DNA of 38,787 bases from an uncultured Clostridia bacterium (GCA_947624355.1 CANQKI010000011.1:1-38787), one strand, 5' to 3'; shown: positions 7,771 through 14,741, counted from the first letter of the stretch. Notes: generated by a model from the letters alone, not told the origin. Numbers and translations are program-made.

Positions 7771-8254
7771 GATACAGTTCCTCAAAGGTTTCGTAATGGT
7801 CTTCGGTGTAGAAAATCAGCCCGTCCGTGCTGTACACGATGCGCTTTGCGTTGCGGAAGCCGCCACCGTAATCAATGTCGCATTCGTGATAGACGCGGCC
7901 CTTTTCCTTGGGCAGCTGGCCCTCGTAATTGCCGAACACGTCGCCGCCGATGCTTTTGCCCGGGGCCACGTCCCAAAGGTTGCCCTTGCTGCTGTCCCAG
8001 CCCAGGGCTTCCGCTTCATCTTTCGTAATGAAATTATCCGGCAGGGCGTTGAAAGTATGGATGTAAGCGGCCACATGGTCTTTATCGGAATATTCCCCGC
8101 CTTTTTCCACTGTCACCTGGGCGGGGTTACTGCCCGGGTTTTCCTTTCCGCCGAAAATTCCCAGCACGCTGCCCCCCGCCACAAACAGCACGGCGATCAG
8201 CGTAATCAGCCGGGTCAGAAGGCCGGTTTGCTTTTTCTGATTCTGTTGACTCAT
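7757..8254 (-). CDS. Barnase-family (N1/F1) ribonuclease with N-terminal membrane/secretion segment
   Basis: A 165-residue guanyl-specific ribonuclease. Residues 1-9 are polar and residues 12-36 hydrophobic, forming a signal peptide or membrane anchor. The mature domain (about 55-165) follows Bacillus amyloliquefaciens barnase closely: LPDNFITKDEAEALGW, VAPGKSIGGDVFGN, and the four catalytic residues E124, R134, R138 and H153 (barnase E73, R83, R87, H102). All are intact, so the enzyme should be active. It is likely exported to degrade RNA outside the cell or in competitors while barstar protects the cytoplasm. It is the first gene of a four-gene operon. An AGGAGGAAT site precedes the ATG. 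Confidence 0.93.
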   Translation of the reverse strand: MSQQNQKKQTGLLTRLITLIAVLFVAGGSVLGIFGGKENPGSNPAQVTVEKGGEYSDKDHVAAYIHTFNALPDNFITKDEAEALGWDSSKGNLWDVAPGKSIGGDVFGNYEGQLPKEKGRVYHECDIDYGGGFRNAKRIVYSTDGLIFYTEDHYETFEELYHGND

Positions 8255-8306
8255 GGGTTATTCCTCCATGTTTGTCGCCGTGCTCGCGTACGCGGCCCGG
8301 CGCCCC

Positions 8307-8329
8307 GGATTTTTGCGTTGCAAAAATCC
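8307..8329. promoter_or_regulatory. Perfect palindrome at the barnase operon start, candidate operator
   Basis: GGATTTTTGC (8307-8316) and GCAAAAATCC (8320-8329) form a perfect ten-base inverted repeat around three bases. It lies directly downstream of a TATAAT read on the minus strand and covers the expected start of transcription, the usual place for a repressor site. On the minus strand the T-run is in the 5' arm, so it does not look like a terminator of the methyltransferase gene. Confidence 0.5.
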
Positions 8330-8330
8330 T

Positions 8331-8358
8331 ATTATATTCAGGGTTCCATCCGCCACAA
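8331..8358 (-). promoter_or_regulatory. Putative promoter of the barnase-barstar-M28-XRE operon
   Basis: Read on the minus strand, a perfect TATAAT (8336-8331) has a weak TTGTGG -35 (8358-8353) sixteen bases upstream, overlapping the end of the methyltransferase gene. The -10 is strong and the -35 poor, consistent with a regulated promoter. Confidence 0.5.
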
Positions 8359-9555
8359 AGTACGATTGCCGTACACGTCCACAATCAGGATGGCGGGCAC
8401 GCCCCGAAGCTGGGGCAGCTGCAGGAAATCGGGCAGGTCGGGGGTGTGCCGGCGGCGGGCGGCGCTGGCCTGGGCCTCAAATACGTCGCCCCGCAGAAAG
8501 CCCACCGACCATTGGTCCACCGCGTCCAGACCGGAAATTTCGCAGCCGGGCGGCGTGGTATAATCGGTCAAACGCACGTCGTGAAAGGCAATGCCCGGCA
8601 CGAAATCGGCGGCCATGTTTGCGCCCTCGCAGCCGCAGGGCTGCTCCAGCGTCATGGCCGTGTCCAGCAGCCGTTTGCGGGTCACGGTAAGGGCGGCGGG
8701 GCTGTTGTCGGCAATCAGGTAACGCCGCCCCGCTTCCGCCGCCGCCACCGCCGTGGTGCCCGAGCCCCCGAACAGGTCGCACACCAGGTCGCCCGGGCGG
8801 GTGGTGGCAAGGATAATGCGGCTCAGCAGCGCCTGGGGCTTCTGGGTGTCATAGCCCGTGCGCTGGGGGTCCTTCTGTTGAAGATGGCTCACGTCGGCCC
8901 ACACGTCGCTGGGGTACACCGGCTCGTCGTCGTAATAGGTATACGTTTTGCCGCCGGACTGGATGGTGCGGTAGGTGCGGCCCGAAGCGTCCACGCACTT
9001 GCGCATATGATTGCTGCGGTTCACGCCCCGGGGCAGGGGCACGGCGGCGATGTTGAAATAATGGCGGCGGGATTTGCGGTAAAACAGGATCATATCGTGT
9101 TTCCGGGAAAAGCGCTTCATGCTGCGGCCGCCGGACTGGTAGGCCCACACGATTTCGTTGACGAAATTGCTTTCCCCGAAGATTTCGTCGCATAAAAGCC
9201 GGGCATAGCCGCTCATGCGGTTGTCCAGGTGCAGGAAGAGGGAACCCGTATCGTTCAGCAGCAGTTTGGCGTTTTCTAGGGCGCCCCGGAGCAGGGCAAG
9301 GTACATATCCCTGTCCCGGAATTTATCTGAATAGGCGGGCAGGGTGATGCACCGGTTTCCCGTTTCCCATCCTTCCCGGCCCACGCGCATCCGCAGGGTG
9401 AAATCCTCTCCCGTCATGAAGGGCGGATCAAGGTAAACGCACTGCGCCTGCCCCCGGAACGCGGAAAAATCCCCTCGCGCGTCCGCGAGCATTGCCCGGC
9501 CCCCCTGGCCGCCGCCGTGCACCTCGGCGCGGCAGGTCGTCTGTATCCAGCTCAT
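8338..9555 (-). CDS. DNA methyltransferase of the N6-adenine/N4-cytosine type (beta class)
   Basis: A 405-residue DNA methyltransferase. Catalytic motif IV, LDPPF (residues 42-46), lies before the SAM-binding motif I, DLFGGSGTT (260-268), the order of the beta class; DPPF favours N6-adenine. The block between them (WAYQSGGRSMKRFSRKHD, TQKPQALL) matches the N6_N4_Mtase family. A C-terminal extension of about 115 residues beyond the methyltransferase core has no recognisable motif. No restriction endonuclease gene adjoins it, so it appears to be an orphan, with a possible role in gene regulation or protection. It starts 25 bp after the YkgJ-like gene and probably shares its transcript. Confidence 0.88.
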   Translation of the reverse strand: MSWIQTTCRAEVHGGGQGGRAMLADARGDFSAFRGQAQCVYLDPPFMTGEDFTLRMRVGREGWETGNRCITLPAYSDKFRDRDMYLALLRGALENAKLLLNDTGSLFLHLDNRMSGYARLLCDEIFGESNFVNEIVWAYQSGGRSMKRFSRKHDMILFYRKSRRHYFNIAAVPLPRGVNRSNHMRKCVDASGRTYRTIQSGGKTYTYYDDEPVYPSDVWADVSHLQQKDPQRTGYDTQKPQALLSRIILATTRPGDLVCDLFGGSGTTAVAAAEAGRRYLIADNSPAALTVTRKRLLDTAMTLEQPCGCEGANMAADFVPGIAFHDVRLTDYTTPPGCEISGLDAVDQWSVGFLRGDVFEAQASAARRRHTPDLPDFLQLPQLRGVPAILIVDVYGNRTLWRMEP

Positions 9556-9580
9556 GGCTCGGTCCCCCTTCTGAAATGGG

Positions 9581-10063
9581 TTATAATGCTGTCAATCGTT
9601 CATTATAGGCGTGCAGCGCCCGGAGAAACGCCGCGTGTTCGGGACAGGCGTACAATAGATCGCCCGCCGCATTTACGGCATCCACGAATTCTTTTCGAAG
9701 GCCGCGCTTGCCGTGCTCCATCAGGGGGCACACGGCCCAGCCCCGCCTGTCCATCACCGTGCCGCCCGGCACGGGCAAGAGCGGAAACAGGCGGCAGGAA
9801 AGGGGCCGCGTGGCGCGGGCGCATGTTCCCAGGCATGTGAGCAGCAAGCCATTCGGCACCACTGAATCATCCCGCGTCAGGGAAAAGCCCTTGGGCATCT
9901 CCCGGTAAAGGGCTTCCTCCCCAGGGAAAAGCAGCATGCCGCCCTGACCGTCTTCATCGGGCAGGCAGCACGCGCCGCCGCAGAAGCGGCCGCAGTCCCC
10001 GTTCAGCGGGGTCACGTTTTCCAGCAGTGCCAGGGCAGCCGTTACCGTTTCTAGCGCGTTCAC
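9581..10063 (-). CDS. Cysteine-rich YkgJ-like putative metal-binding protein
   Basis: A 160-residue protein with a cysteine pattern like that of YkgJ/CxxCxxCC proteins: C24, C28, C32 and C33 (DCGRFCGGACC), then C77, C81 and C90 (CLGTCARATRPLSC) and further cysteines after that. The CRLFPLLP stretch is typical of this group, which is thought to bind zinc or an iron-sulfur cluster; its biochemical role is not established. I start at GTG 10063, seven bases after GGGGAGG; an ATG at 10081 overlaps that site and is less likely. It is the first gene of a probable operon with the DNA methyltransferase. Confidence 0.7.
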   Translation of the reverse strand: MNALETVTAALALLENVTPLNGDCGRFCGGACCLPDEDGQGGMLLFPGEEALYREMPKGFSLTRDDSVVPNGLLLTCLGTCARATRPLSCRLFPLLPVPGGTVMDRRGWAVCPLMEHGKRGLRKEFVDAVNAAGDLLYACPEHAAFLRALHAYNERLTAL

Positions 10064-10096
10064 CACTCTTCCTCCCCGCATTCAAATCCAAAAACC

Positions 10097-10125
10097 ATTT
10101 TATCACAATTCCCCGGGATTGACAA
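10097..10125 (-). promoter_or_regulatory. Promoter for the YkgJ-like/methyltransferase transcript
   Basis: On the minus strand TTGTCA (10125-10120) and TAAAAT (10102-10097) are separated by 17 bases, and TGA directly before the -10 gives an extended -10. Its -35 overlaps the -35 of the opposing cca promoter by five bases. Confidence 0.7.
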
Positions 10126-10147
10126 GGCGGCCGGGGTGCGATATGAT
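10119..10147 (+). promoter_or_regulatory. Promoter for cca
   Basis: TTGACA (10119-10124) and TATGAT (10142-10147) with exactly 17 bases between them, a near-perfect sigma-A promoter. Transcription would begin about 16-18 bases before the chosen ATG at 10171. Confidence 0.8.
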
Positions 10148-10170
10148 GACAAAAAAAGGGGGAAATGCCG

Positions 10171-11418
10171 ATGGAATGGAAGCTGCCCGCCGCTGTGGCG
10201 GAAGCCCTGCGCCGCTTGAACGACGCGGGGTACGCCGCCTATATCGTGGGCGGCTGCGTGCGGGACAGGGCCATGGGTATTCCGCCCCACGACTGGGATA
10301 TCTGCACCGCCGCCGCGCCGGACGACATGAAAAAAGTGTTTCAGGGGGAAAGAACCATCGAAACGGGCGTCCGCCATGGCACCCTGACCGTGGTGCTGGG
10401 GGACGAGCCCCTGGAAATCACCGCTTTCCGCCGGGACGGGGATTACCGGGACGGGCGGCACCCGGAATCCGTGCGCTTTACCTCTTCCATCGAGGAGGAC
10501 CTGAGCCGCCGGGATTTCACCGTCAACGCCATGGCCTATCATCCGGAGGAGGGGATCGTCGATCCTTTCGGGGGGATGGACGACCTGAAAAGAGGCATTA
10601 TCCGCTGCGTGGGCGCGCCCGAAAAGCGCTTCGGGGAGGACGCCCTGCGCATCCTGCGGGCCCTGCGGTTTTCCGCCCGGCTGGGCTTTCCCATTGAGGA
10701 AAACACCGCCCGGGCCCTGGTTACGATGAAGAACCGCCTTTCCCTCATCAGCCGGGAACGCATTGCCGCCGAAACGGAGGGCATTTTGTTGGGGGATCAC
10801 GCGGCGGACGTCCTGACGCAGTATGGCGGCGTGCTTTCGGCTGCCCTGGAAACGGAAATTCCCTGGAGCGCCGTCGCGCCGATTGTGGGCGGGATGCCGA
10901 AAAAACTGCCCCTTCGCCTGGCCGCCGCACTGGCTTCCTTGGGAACAGACGGAGCGGAAAAGGTGCTGCGGGGACTGAAGGTGTCCCGGAAATTGGAGGA
11001 AGATACGCTGACCCTGGTTACCTGGCAGGATACGGTCGTCACCCCCGATGCCATGCAGTACCTGCTTATGCGGCTGGGGGAGGAAAATCTGCGGAACCTG
11101 CTGGATTTTTCCAAGGTCCTGGGCAAGCTGACGGAGGAAGCGGAAAAAGCGGCTTCGGAATGCCTTGACAAGTTGCTTTCCGAAAACGCCTGCCACACCC
11201 TGGCCCAGCTGGCCGTGCACGGGGACGACGTGGCCGCCCTGGGGGCCAAGGGCAGGGAAATCGGCGAAATTCTCCAGGCGCTGTTGAACCGGGTCACCCT
11301 GGGTAAACTTCCCAATCAAAAAGACGCGCTGCTCCGGGAAGCGGCGCGGCTGATGAATGAAATAAAAAAAACAAGTAAACCGCAAAAACACAAAACAGAA
11401 GGAATTGAAATCCTTTAA
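10171..11418 (+). CDS. cca: CCA tRNA nucleotidyltransferase (class II)
   Basis: This enzyme adds or repairs the CCA end of tRNAs. The 415-residue protein has the class II signature in order: GGCVRD (residues 27-32), the catalytic DxD in HDWDICTAA (41-43), RRDFTVNAMAY, and DPFGGMDDLKRGIIR, followed by the RRFGEDALRILRALRF-type segment that selects nucleotides. The helical body and tail follow. I start at ATG 10171, eight bases after AAGGGGG; an ATG at 10165 is too close to that site. The last 20 or so codons become abruptly AT-rich and Lys-rich, at the edge of the AT-rich block, so the native C-terminus may have been replaced. Confidence 0.93.
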   Translation: MEWKLPAAVAEALRRLNDAGYAAYIVGGCVRDRAMGIPPHDWDICTAAAPDDMKKVFQGERTIETGVRHGTLTVVLGDEPLEITAFRRDGDYRDGRHPESVRFTSSIEEDLSRRDFTVNAMAYHPEEGIVDPFGGMDDLKRGIIRCVGAPEKRFGEDALRILRALRFSARLGFPIEENTARALVTMKNRLSLISRERIAAETEGILLGDHAADVLTQYGGVLSAALETEIPWSAVAPIVGGMPKKLPLRLAAALASLGTDGAEKVLRGLKVSRKLEEDTLTLVTWQDTVVTPDAMQYLLMRLGEENLRNLLDFSKVLGKLTEEAEKAASECLDKLLSENACHTLAQLAVHGDDVAALGAKGREIGEILQALLNRVTLGKLPNQKDALLREAARLMNEIKKTSKPQKHKTEGIEIL

Positions 11419-11421
11419 TTT

Positions 11422-12396
11422 CTAGTTGTTTTCTATTTCGCAGTAGTACGCAGCAACATAGCATATCTGCCCCTCATATAATATTTGGTGCCATTTTTCC
11501 GTATAGTATTCTTTGATGACCTGCAATTTATCTCCCTTTACTGCGTACCCAATTCGGTCGCTTTCAGCAGAGGGCTCTTTGCGTATATTCACACCTTCTT
11601 TGACTACTTTTGCAATAACTGGCCGTTTCGTTGGATTTGGGCTTGGTGTAGTCTTTATTATTACTACTGTATTCTTACGTATTGTTGAATCTTCATACAT
11701 TATTGCTCTTGTGGGGGAAGCTGTCGGGACTGATTTTGAACTATTTGAACTTTGAAGCACCGATAATATTAAAGTTGTCATAAGGATAAGAAAGCCAATG
11801 GCAATGAAGATATAGACTACCCATCTTGGCATTGCTTGATTTCCTGCGAAACCATCAGATGTTGAAGAAAGCGTGGATTCAATCATTTTACAAAGCCGTT
11901 CTCTATCCCATAATAAAACACCCGTTTCTGCCGCCAGTTTTTGCGCAGCAGGAGTAAAGTATACATTTGTCAGGACGACGGCATAATCAGCATTGTAATG
12001 TTGCTTTGCTGCATATACCTCTTGGACCGCCTTTATTCCAACATTTTTTGAGTACTTTTTGCATTGAATTACGTATTTTTCCCCATTTTGTTTCGCGGTT
12101 ATATCAGCGCCAAAATCTCCGCTTCCTTGTGTTACATTTATCGAATAATAGCCGTTCTTTGAAAGTAACTCGCCGCAATAATGCTCGAACTCAAAACCAC
12201 TCATATAGAATATTTCTTCCAAAGCTTCTTTCAAGGATTTACTTCTTCTTTTTCTAGCTGGGTTTTCGGAAACTATAACTTTTATTATTGCGCCGATAGC
12301 GGAAATAATAAGTATTGCCCAGCAAAATCCTCTCGTATGTTCATCAGTAAAGAGAACAATAATTATTGCGATTACGACTAATATTGTCGGCACCAT
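11422..12396 (-). CDS. Membrane-anchored Mrr-type restriction endonuclease-like protein with C-terminal SH3b domain
   Basis: A 324-residue protein in four parts. Residues 2-16 and 25-42 are hydrophobic and form a membrane hairpin. Residues 60-175 form an Mrr_cat nuclease domain: FEHYCGELLSKNGY, then GSGDFGAD (91-98) and YVIQCKKY (108-115), giving the D...QxK active site typical of the Mrr branch of the PD-(D/E)xK nucleases (D98, Q111, K113). Residues 192-214 form another membrane helix. After a Ser/Thr/Pro-rich stretch, residues 258-324 form a bacterial SH3 domain (VNIRKEPSAESDRIGYAVKGD). All catalytic positions look intact. The nuclease should lie in the cytoplasm and the SH3b part outside. 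It is last of three AT-rich genes. Mrr proteins cut modified DNA; a defence role is inference. Confidence 0.82.
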   Translation of the reverse strand: MVPTILVVIAIIIVLFTDEHTRGFCWAILIISAIGAIIKVIVSENPARKRRSKSLKEALEEIFYMSGFEFEHYCGELLSKNGYYSINVTQGSGDFGADITAKQNGEKYVIQCKKYSKNVGIKAVQEVYAAKQHYNADYAVVLTNVYFTPAAQKLAAETGVLLWDRERLCKMIESTLSSTSDGFAGNQAMPRWVVYIFIAIGFLILMTTLILSVLQSSNSSKSVPTASPTRAIMYEDSTIRKNTVVIIKTTPSPNPTKRPVIAKVVKEGVNIRKEPSAESDRIGYAVKGDKLQVIKEYYTEKWHQILYEGQICYVAAYYCEIENN

Positions 12397-12449
12397 AAAA
12401 TTCCTTCTTTTGTCCTATTATCAATATGATGATCACCCAATCGCTGTAA

Positions 12450-12980
12450 TTACTTTTTCCTATATTCGCCGCATTTATAGCAATAATAGTATTGTTTTGG
12501 ATTCAATGTGCCGCAGTTATGGCATTTCCACATAGTGCTGTTGTCTTCATTCTCTTCAGAAACCGAAGTTTTTCTTTCTACGCCTACCGCAGCTTTTGTG
12601 GTTTCTTCATTGTTATTTGCGCCAATCGGTGTTTCGCTTATTTCATTATTTGAGCCGTAATCTACGTTCCTTTGGCTGTCCTGTGCAATATCGCTTTGAT
12701 CGGTATATAACCTATAATGCTTTTCTTCATAATACTCCGATTTCATTTCTTTATAGATGTTTGAAATGCTCGTTTGAATTGTTTCCAAGGATTCAAGCGC
12801 TGCACCGGCAGCGTAGATTAAAACCGAGAATATTAGGGCAGATGTGCCTCCGACAATACAAACAACAGGGACAAATTCCTCGACATTTTCCGAAGCCCAA
12901 ATCATAAATAATCCAGTAAGCAGACAACATACTGAAAGCACTATGAAAGCAGACCCTATCACTTTTAGAAACTTCGCCAC
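12450..12980 (-). CDS. Two-helix membrane protein with C-terminal zinc ribbon
   Basis: I do not recognise this 176-residue protein as a named family. It has two hydrophobic segments, about residues 7-29 and 37-60, followed by a polar, Asn/Glu-rich linker of about 80 residues. It ends in a zinc ribbon with two CxxC knuckles (CHNCG and CYKCG, about residues 154-171) and a basic tail. Such ribbons are common on membrane proteins of Bacillota and often bind protein partners. It starts 18 bp after the secreted protein gene and ends 53 bp before the nuclease gene, so the three are likely one transcript. Confidence 0.65.
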   Translation of the reverse strand: MAKFLKVIGSAFIVLSVCCLLTGLFMIWASENVEEFVPVVCIVGGTSALIFSVLIYAAGAALESLETIQTSISNIYKEMKSEYYEEKHYRLYTDQSDIAQDSQRNVDYGSNNEISETPIGANNNEETTKAAVGVERKTSVSEENEDNSTMWKCHNCGTLNPKQYYYCYKCGEYRKK

Positions 12981-12998
12981 AATAATCCCTCCATCTTG

Positions 12999-13430
12999 TT
13001 AAAATCCAAGAGATGGTCTAATGTATGGCGTAAATGACACGGATGCTCCTTGAATAACAATATAATAGCCGGTTTTCAATTCAATGGACATACTTTTGTT
13101 TTCAGCGCTAAGCATTTGCAATACGTCCCAGTCGTCAATGTCCGTTTTTGAATCGTTTAAGCTTTTTCCATAAGTGACCATGGCCAGAATATTTCCATTA
13201 TAAGTAATTGTCCAATGCCCAGCTGGAATATCGGTTCCAATTTCGTATACGCCAGCGGGAACGGTTACATCTTTCCATTCAGGCCTTGACGTAATTTCTT
13301 TTGTAATCTTATCTCTCAACGAAATAAGTTCATCAAAAGTCATGGATGAAATGTCTATGTTTTCCGAAGCAAGGCACGGGAGAGGTAAAGCAATGAGCAA
13401 AACAATTAAGATACAAAGTGCGCGTTTCAT
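12999..13430 (-). CDS. Secreted small beta-rich protein of unknown function
   Basis: A 143-residue protein with a clear signal peptide (MKRALCILIVLLIALPLPCLA, cleavage likely after residue 21). The mature part begins with a short helical segment (FDELISLRDKITKEI) and continues as a beta-rich domain opening with VTVPAGVYEIGTDIPAGHWTI, a pattern seen in a number of uncharacterised extracellular Bacillota proteins. No catalytic motif is visible. AAGGAGG lies upstream of the ATG. It is the first gene of the AT-rich operon, whose other members are membrane proteins, so it may act on the outer face of the membrane. Function is unknown. Confidence 0.65.
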   Translation of the reverse strand: MKRALCILIVLLIALPLPCLASENIDISSMTFDELISLRDKITKEITSRPEWKDVTVPAGVYEIGTDIPAGHWTITYNGNILAMVTYGKSLNDSKTDIDDWDVLQMLSAENKSMSIELKTGYYIVIQGASVSFTPYIRPSLGF

Positions 13431-13482
13431 TGATTATTGCCTCCTTAATCTACTGTCGGGTTAATTTTGGCTTTTGGAACAC

Positions 13483-13530
13483 ATTTCCTTAGCGGAAATC
13501 ATTTTACCATATCCTGCCTCTATTTGGCAA
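13483..13530 (-). promoter_or_regulatory. Promoter and small palindrome for the AT-rich three-gene operon
   Basis: On the minus strand TTGCCA (13530-13525) and TAAAAT (13506-13501) are 18 bases apart; TGG directly before the -10 makes an extended -10. The inverted repeat ATTTCC-N5-GGAAAT (13483-13499) sits on the expected start of transcription and could bind a repressor. Confidence 0.55.
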
Positions 13531-13615
13531 TATCGAAATTGAACGTTGTGATCACCTTGCGACTGTTATGCCAATTATCGGTCAGCAAACTAAACAAAAG
13601 GGAAGGAAAAGCATT

Positions 13616-13696
13616 ATGAAGGAAAATCGTCACCCATCATCTTTGGGAAGCAATGCAGTGAAAAAATGTTGGCATTTACGCGCCATGCCGAACTAA
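13616..13696 (+). CDS. Possible 26-residue peptide in the gap
   Basis: The stretch 13431-13707 holds no ordinary gene. Apart from the minus-strand promoter, the one thing visible is a 26-codon open frame starting with ATG 13616, four bases after GGAAGGAAAA-like sequence, and ending at TAA 13694-13696. It encodes a basic peptide (MKENRHPSSLG...) with no match I know. It straddles the right edge of the AT-rich block and may be a chance frame or a gene remnant. Confidence 0.15.
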   Translation: MKENRHPSSLGSNAVKKCWHLRAMPN

Positions 13697-13707
13697 CCAC
13701 CGGTCTT

Positions 13708-14229
13708 TCACCGCCCCTCCCGCAGGGCGTCCTTCAGGCGTTTTTGCAGCACCACGCGGTAGGCCGGGGCATAGGCGGCGCGGTAGCGGTCGCTGTGATG
13801 GACGGCGGGGCAGCCCTTTTCCCGGTAGAGGATCAGGAACAGGTCCAGTTCGGCGGCGTCAAAGGGCGTTTCGTCTTTTTCCGCCATGCGGGACAGGGCC
13901 CGGAGGTGCCCTTCAAAGCGGCGCTTGTCCCCCTGCACCCGCCGGGCCGTATCGCAAAACAGGCGGCAGATGAAATCGTTTGGAATCCCTTTTGCCAGGC
14001 AGGGCCGCAGGTTCAGCCGGCAAAGGCCGTTGCCGATGGGCACGTACAGGGGCTCGCTTTGGGCGGGGGAAAGGGTTGCCGTTTCCTTTTCCAGCATCCG
14101 CAGGGCCTTTTCCTCGTCGGCGATCATGTGCTCCGGGCCAAACTCGTGCTGATAGAGCAGCTTCACCGCGTCCTGGGGCGTCATCTGTGGATAAGCCGCA
14201 AAGTGGGCGGCCAGAATATCTTCGATCAT
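13708..14229 (-). CDS. Conserved-looking protein of unknown function
   Basis: A 173-residue cytoplasmic protein that I do not recognise. It has no signal peptide, membrane segment or familiar catalytic motif. The sequence is rich in charged residues and looks mainly helical (DAVKLLYQHEFGPEHMIADEEKALRMLEKE, then RRVQGDKRRFEGHLRALSRMAEKDETPFDAAELDLFLILY). I start at ATG 14229 because AGGAGG lies seven bases upstream and a promoter with perfect TATAAT is placed just before it; the frame is open much further upstream but runs through that promoter. It is transcribed alone, divergent from rpsO. Confidence 0.65.
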   Translation of the reverse strand: MIEDILAAHFAAYPQMTPQDAVKLLYQHEFGPEHMIADEEKALRMLEKETATLSPAQSEPLYVPIGNGLCRLNLRPCLAKGIPNDFICRLFCDTARRVQGDKRRFEGHLRALSRMAEKDETPFDAAELDLFLILYREKGCPAVHHSDRYRAAYAPAYRVVLQKRLKDALREGR

Positions 14230-14257
14230 AAGGAACCCTCCTGCCGTTTTCCCTTTC

Positions 14258-14286
14258 ATTATAAAGCCTGATTTTTCATTTGGCAA
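14258..14286 (-). promoter_or_regulatory. Promoter of the unknown gene divergent from rpsO
   Basis: On the minus strand TTGCCA (14286-14281) and a perfect TATAAT (14263-14258) are 17 bases apart, about 29 bp before the ATG at 14229. Confidence 0.75.
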
Positions 14287-14335
14287 GAAATGCCCGTTTT
14301 TGTCCAAAAGATTTGAAAAAATTGCGCTGCACATA

Positions 14336-14364
14336 TTTACAAACCGCGCTCGGCATGCTAAAAT
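14336..14364 (+). promoter_or_regulatory. Promoter of rpsO
   Basis: TTTACA (14336-14341) and TAAAAT (14359-14364) are 17 bases apart and TGC directly before the -10 gives an extended -10. The transcript would begin near 14371, leaving a leader of about 105 bases. Confidence 0.8.
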
Positions 14365-14384
14365 AACAAAAGTGGTTTTCAGAA

Positions 14385-14469
14385 CCGCCGCCTCGGGGCC
14401 GCGCTTCTCCGGCGCATTGCTGAGGCCGCGGCGATTTGAAGCAGGGGTCGCCACGCCCCCAAAAAGGAG
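14385..14469 (+). promoter_or_regulatory. Structured rpsO leader, candidate S15 autoregulatory RNA
   Basis: The leader folds strongly. CCGCCGCCTC (14385-14394) pairs with GAGGCCGCGG (14422-14431) over ten positions with one C-C mismatch, enclosing a GC-rich loop. A second hairpin, GGGG (14444-14447) with CCCC (14456-14459), ends just before AAGGAGG at 14464-14470. S15 is known to repress its own translation through such leaders in several bacterial groups. Binding here is inference. Confidence 0.5.
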
Positions 14470-14477
14470 GAAATACC

Positions 14478-14741
14478 ATGGACAAGGAACAGAAGGCTCA
14501 GATCATGCAGGCCTATGCCCGTCACGAGGGCGACACCGGTTCTCCCGAAGTGCAGGTTGCGCTGCTGACCGAGCGGATCAACCACCTGAACGAGCACCTG
14601 AAGCTCAACAAGAAGGACCATCACTCCCGCCGCGGGCTGCTGCTGATGGTCGGCCAGCGGCGCGGTCTGCTGGAATATCTCAAGAAGACGGATATCGAGC
14701 GCTACCGCGAACTGATTGCCAGGCTGGGGCTGCGTAAATAA
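14478..14741 (+). CDS. rpsO: 30S ribosomal protein S15
   Basis: An 87-residue basic protein, the usual length for S15, a primary 16S rRNA binder in the 30S platform. It contains the family core [18 protein letters not shown] and [21 protein letters not shown], and ends in RLGLRK. The ATG at 14478 has AAGGAGG eight bases upstream; 14 extra codons are open before it but lack a site and run through the leader hairpin. The gene is followed by a terminator hairpin and then pnp, the order found across bacteria. Confidence 0.97.
   Translation: MDKEQKAQIMQAYARHEGDTGSPEVQVALLTERINHLNEHLKLNKKDHHSRRGLLLMVGQRRGLLEYLKKTDIERYRELIARLGLRK

Larger units (their letters stand above)
11360..13700. other. AT-rich block, probably horizontally acquired
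   Basis: Base composition changes abruptly from GC-rich to AT-rich near 11360, inside the 3' end of cca, and returns near 13700, just before the next minus-strand gene. Three co-oriented genes fill the block. Codon use in them, with many A/T third positions, differs from every other gene here. I saw no integrase, direct repeats or tRNA at either edge, so the mode of entry is unknown. Confidence 0.75.

Noticed and set aside
8272..9195. Plus-strand open frame opposite the DNA methyltransferase
   Set aside because: The methyltransferase motifs on the minus strand are decisive.
8338..9555. Complete restriction-modification system
   Set aside because: No endonuclease adjoins the methyltransferase; the Mrr-type gene is about 2 kb away, across cca, with different base composition and its own promoter.
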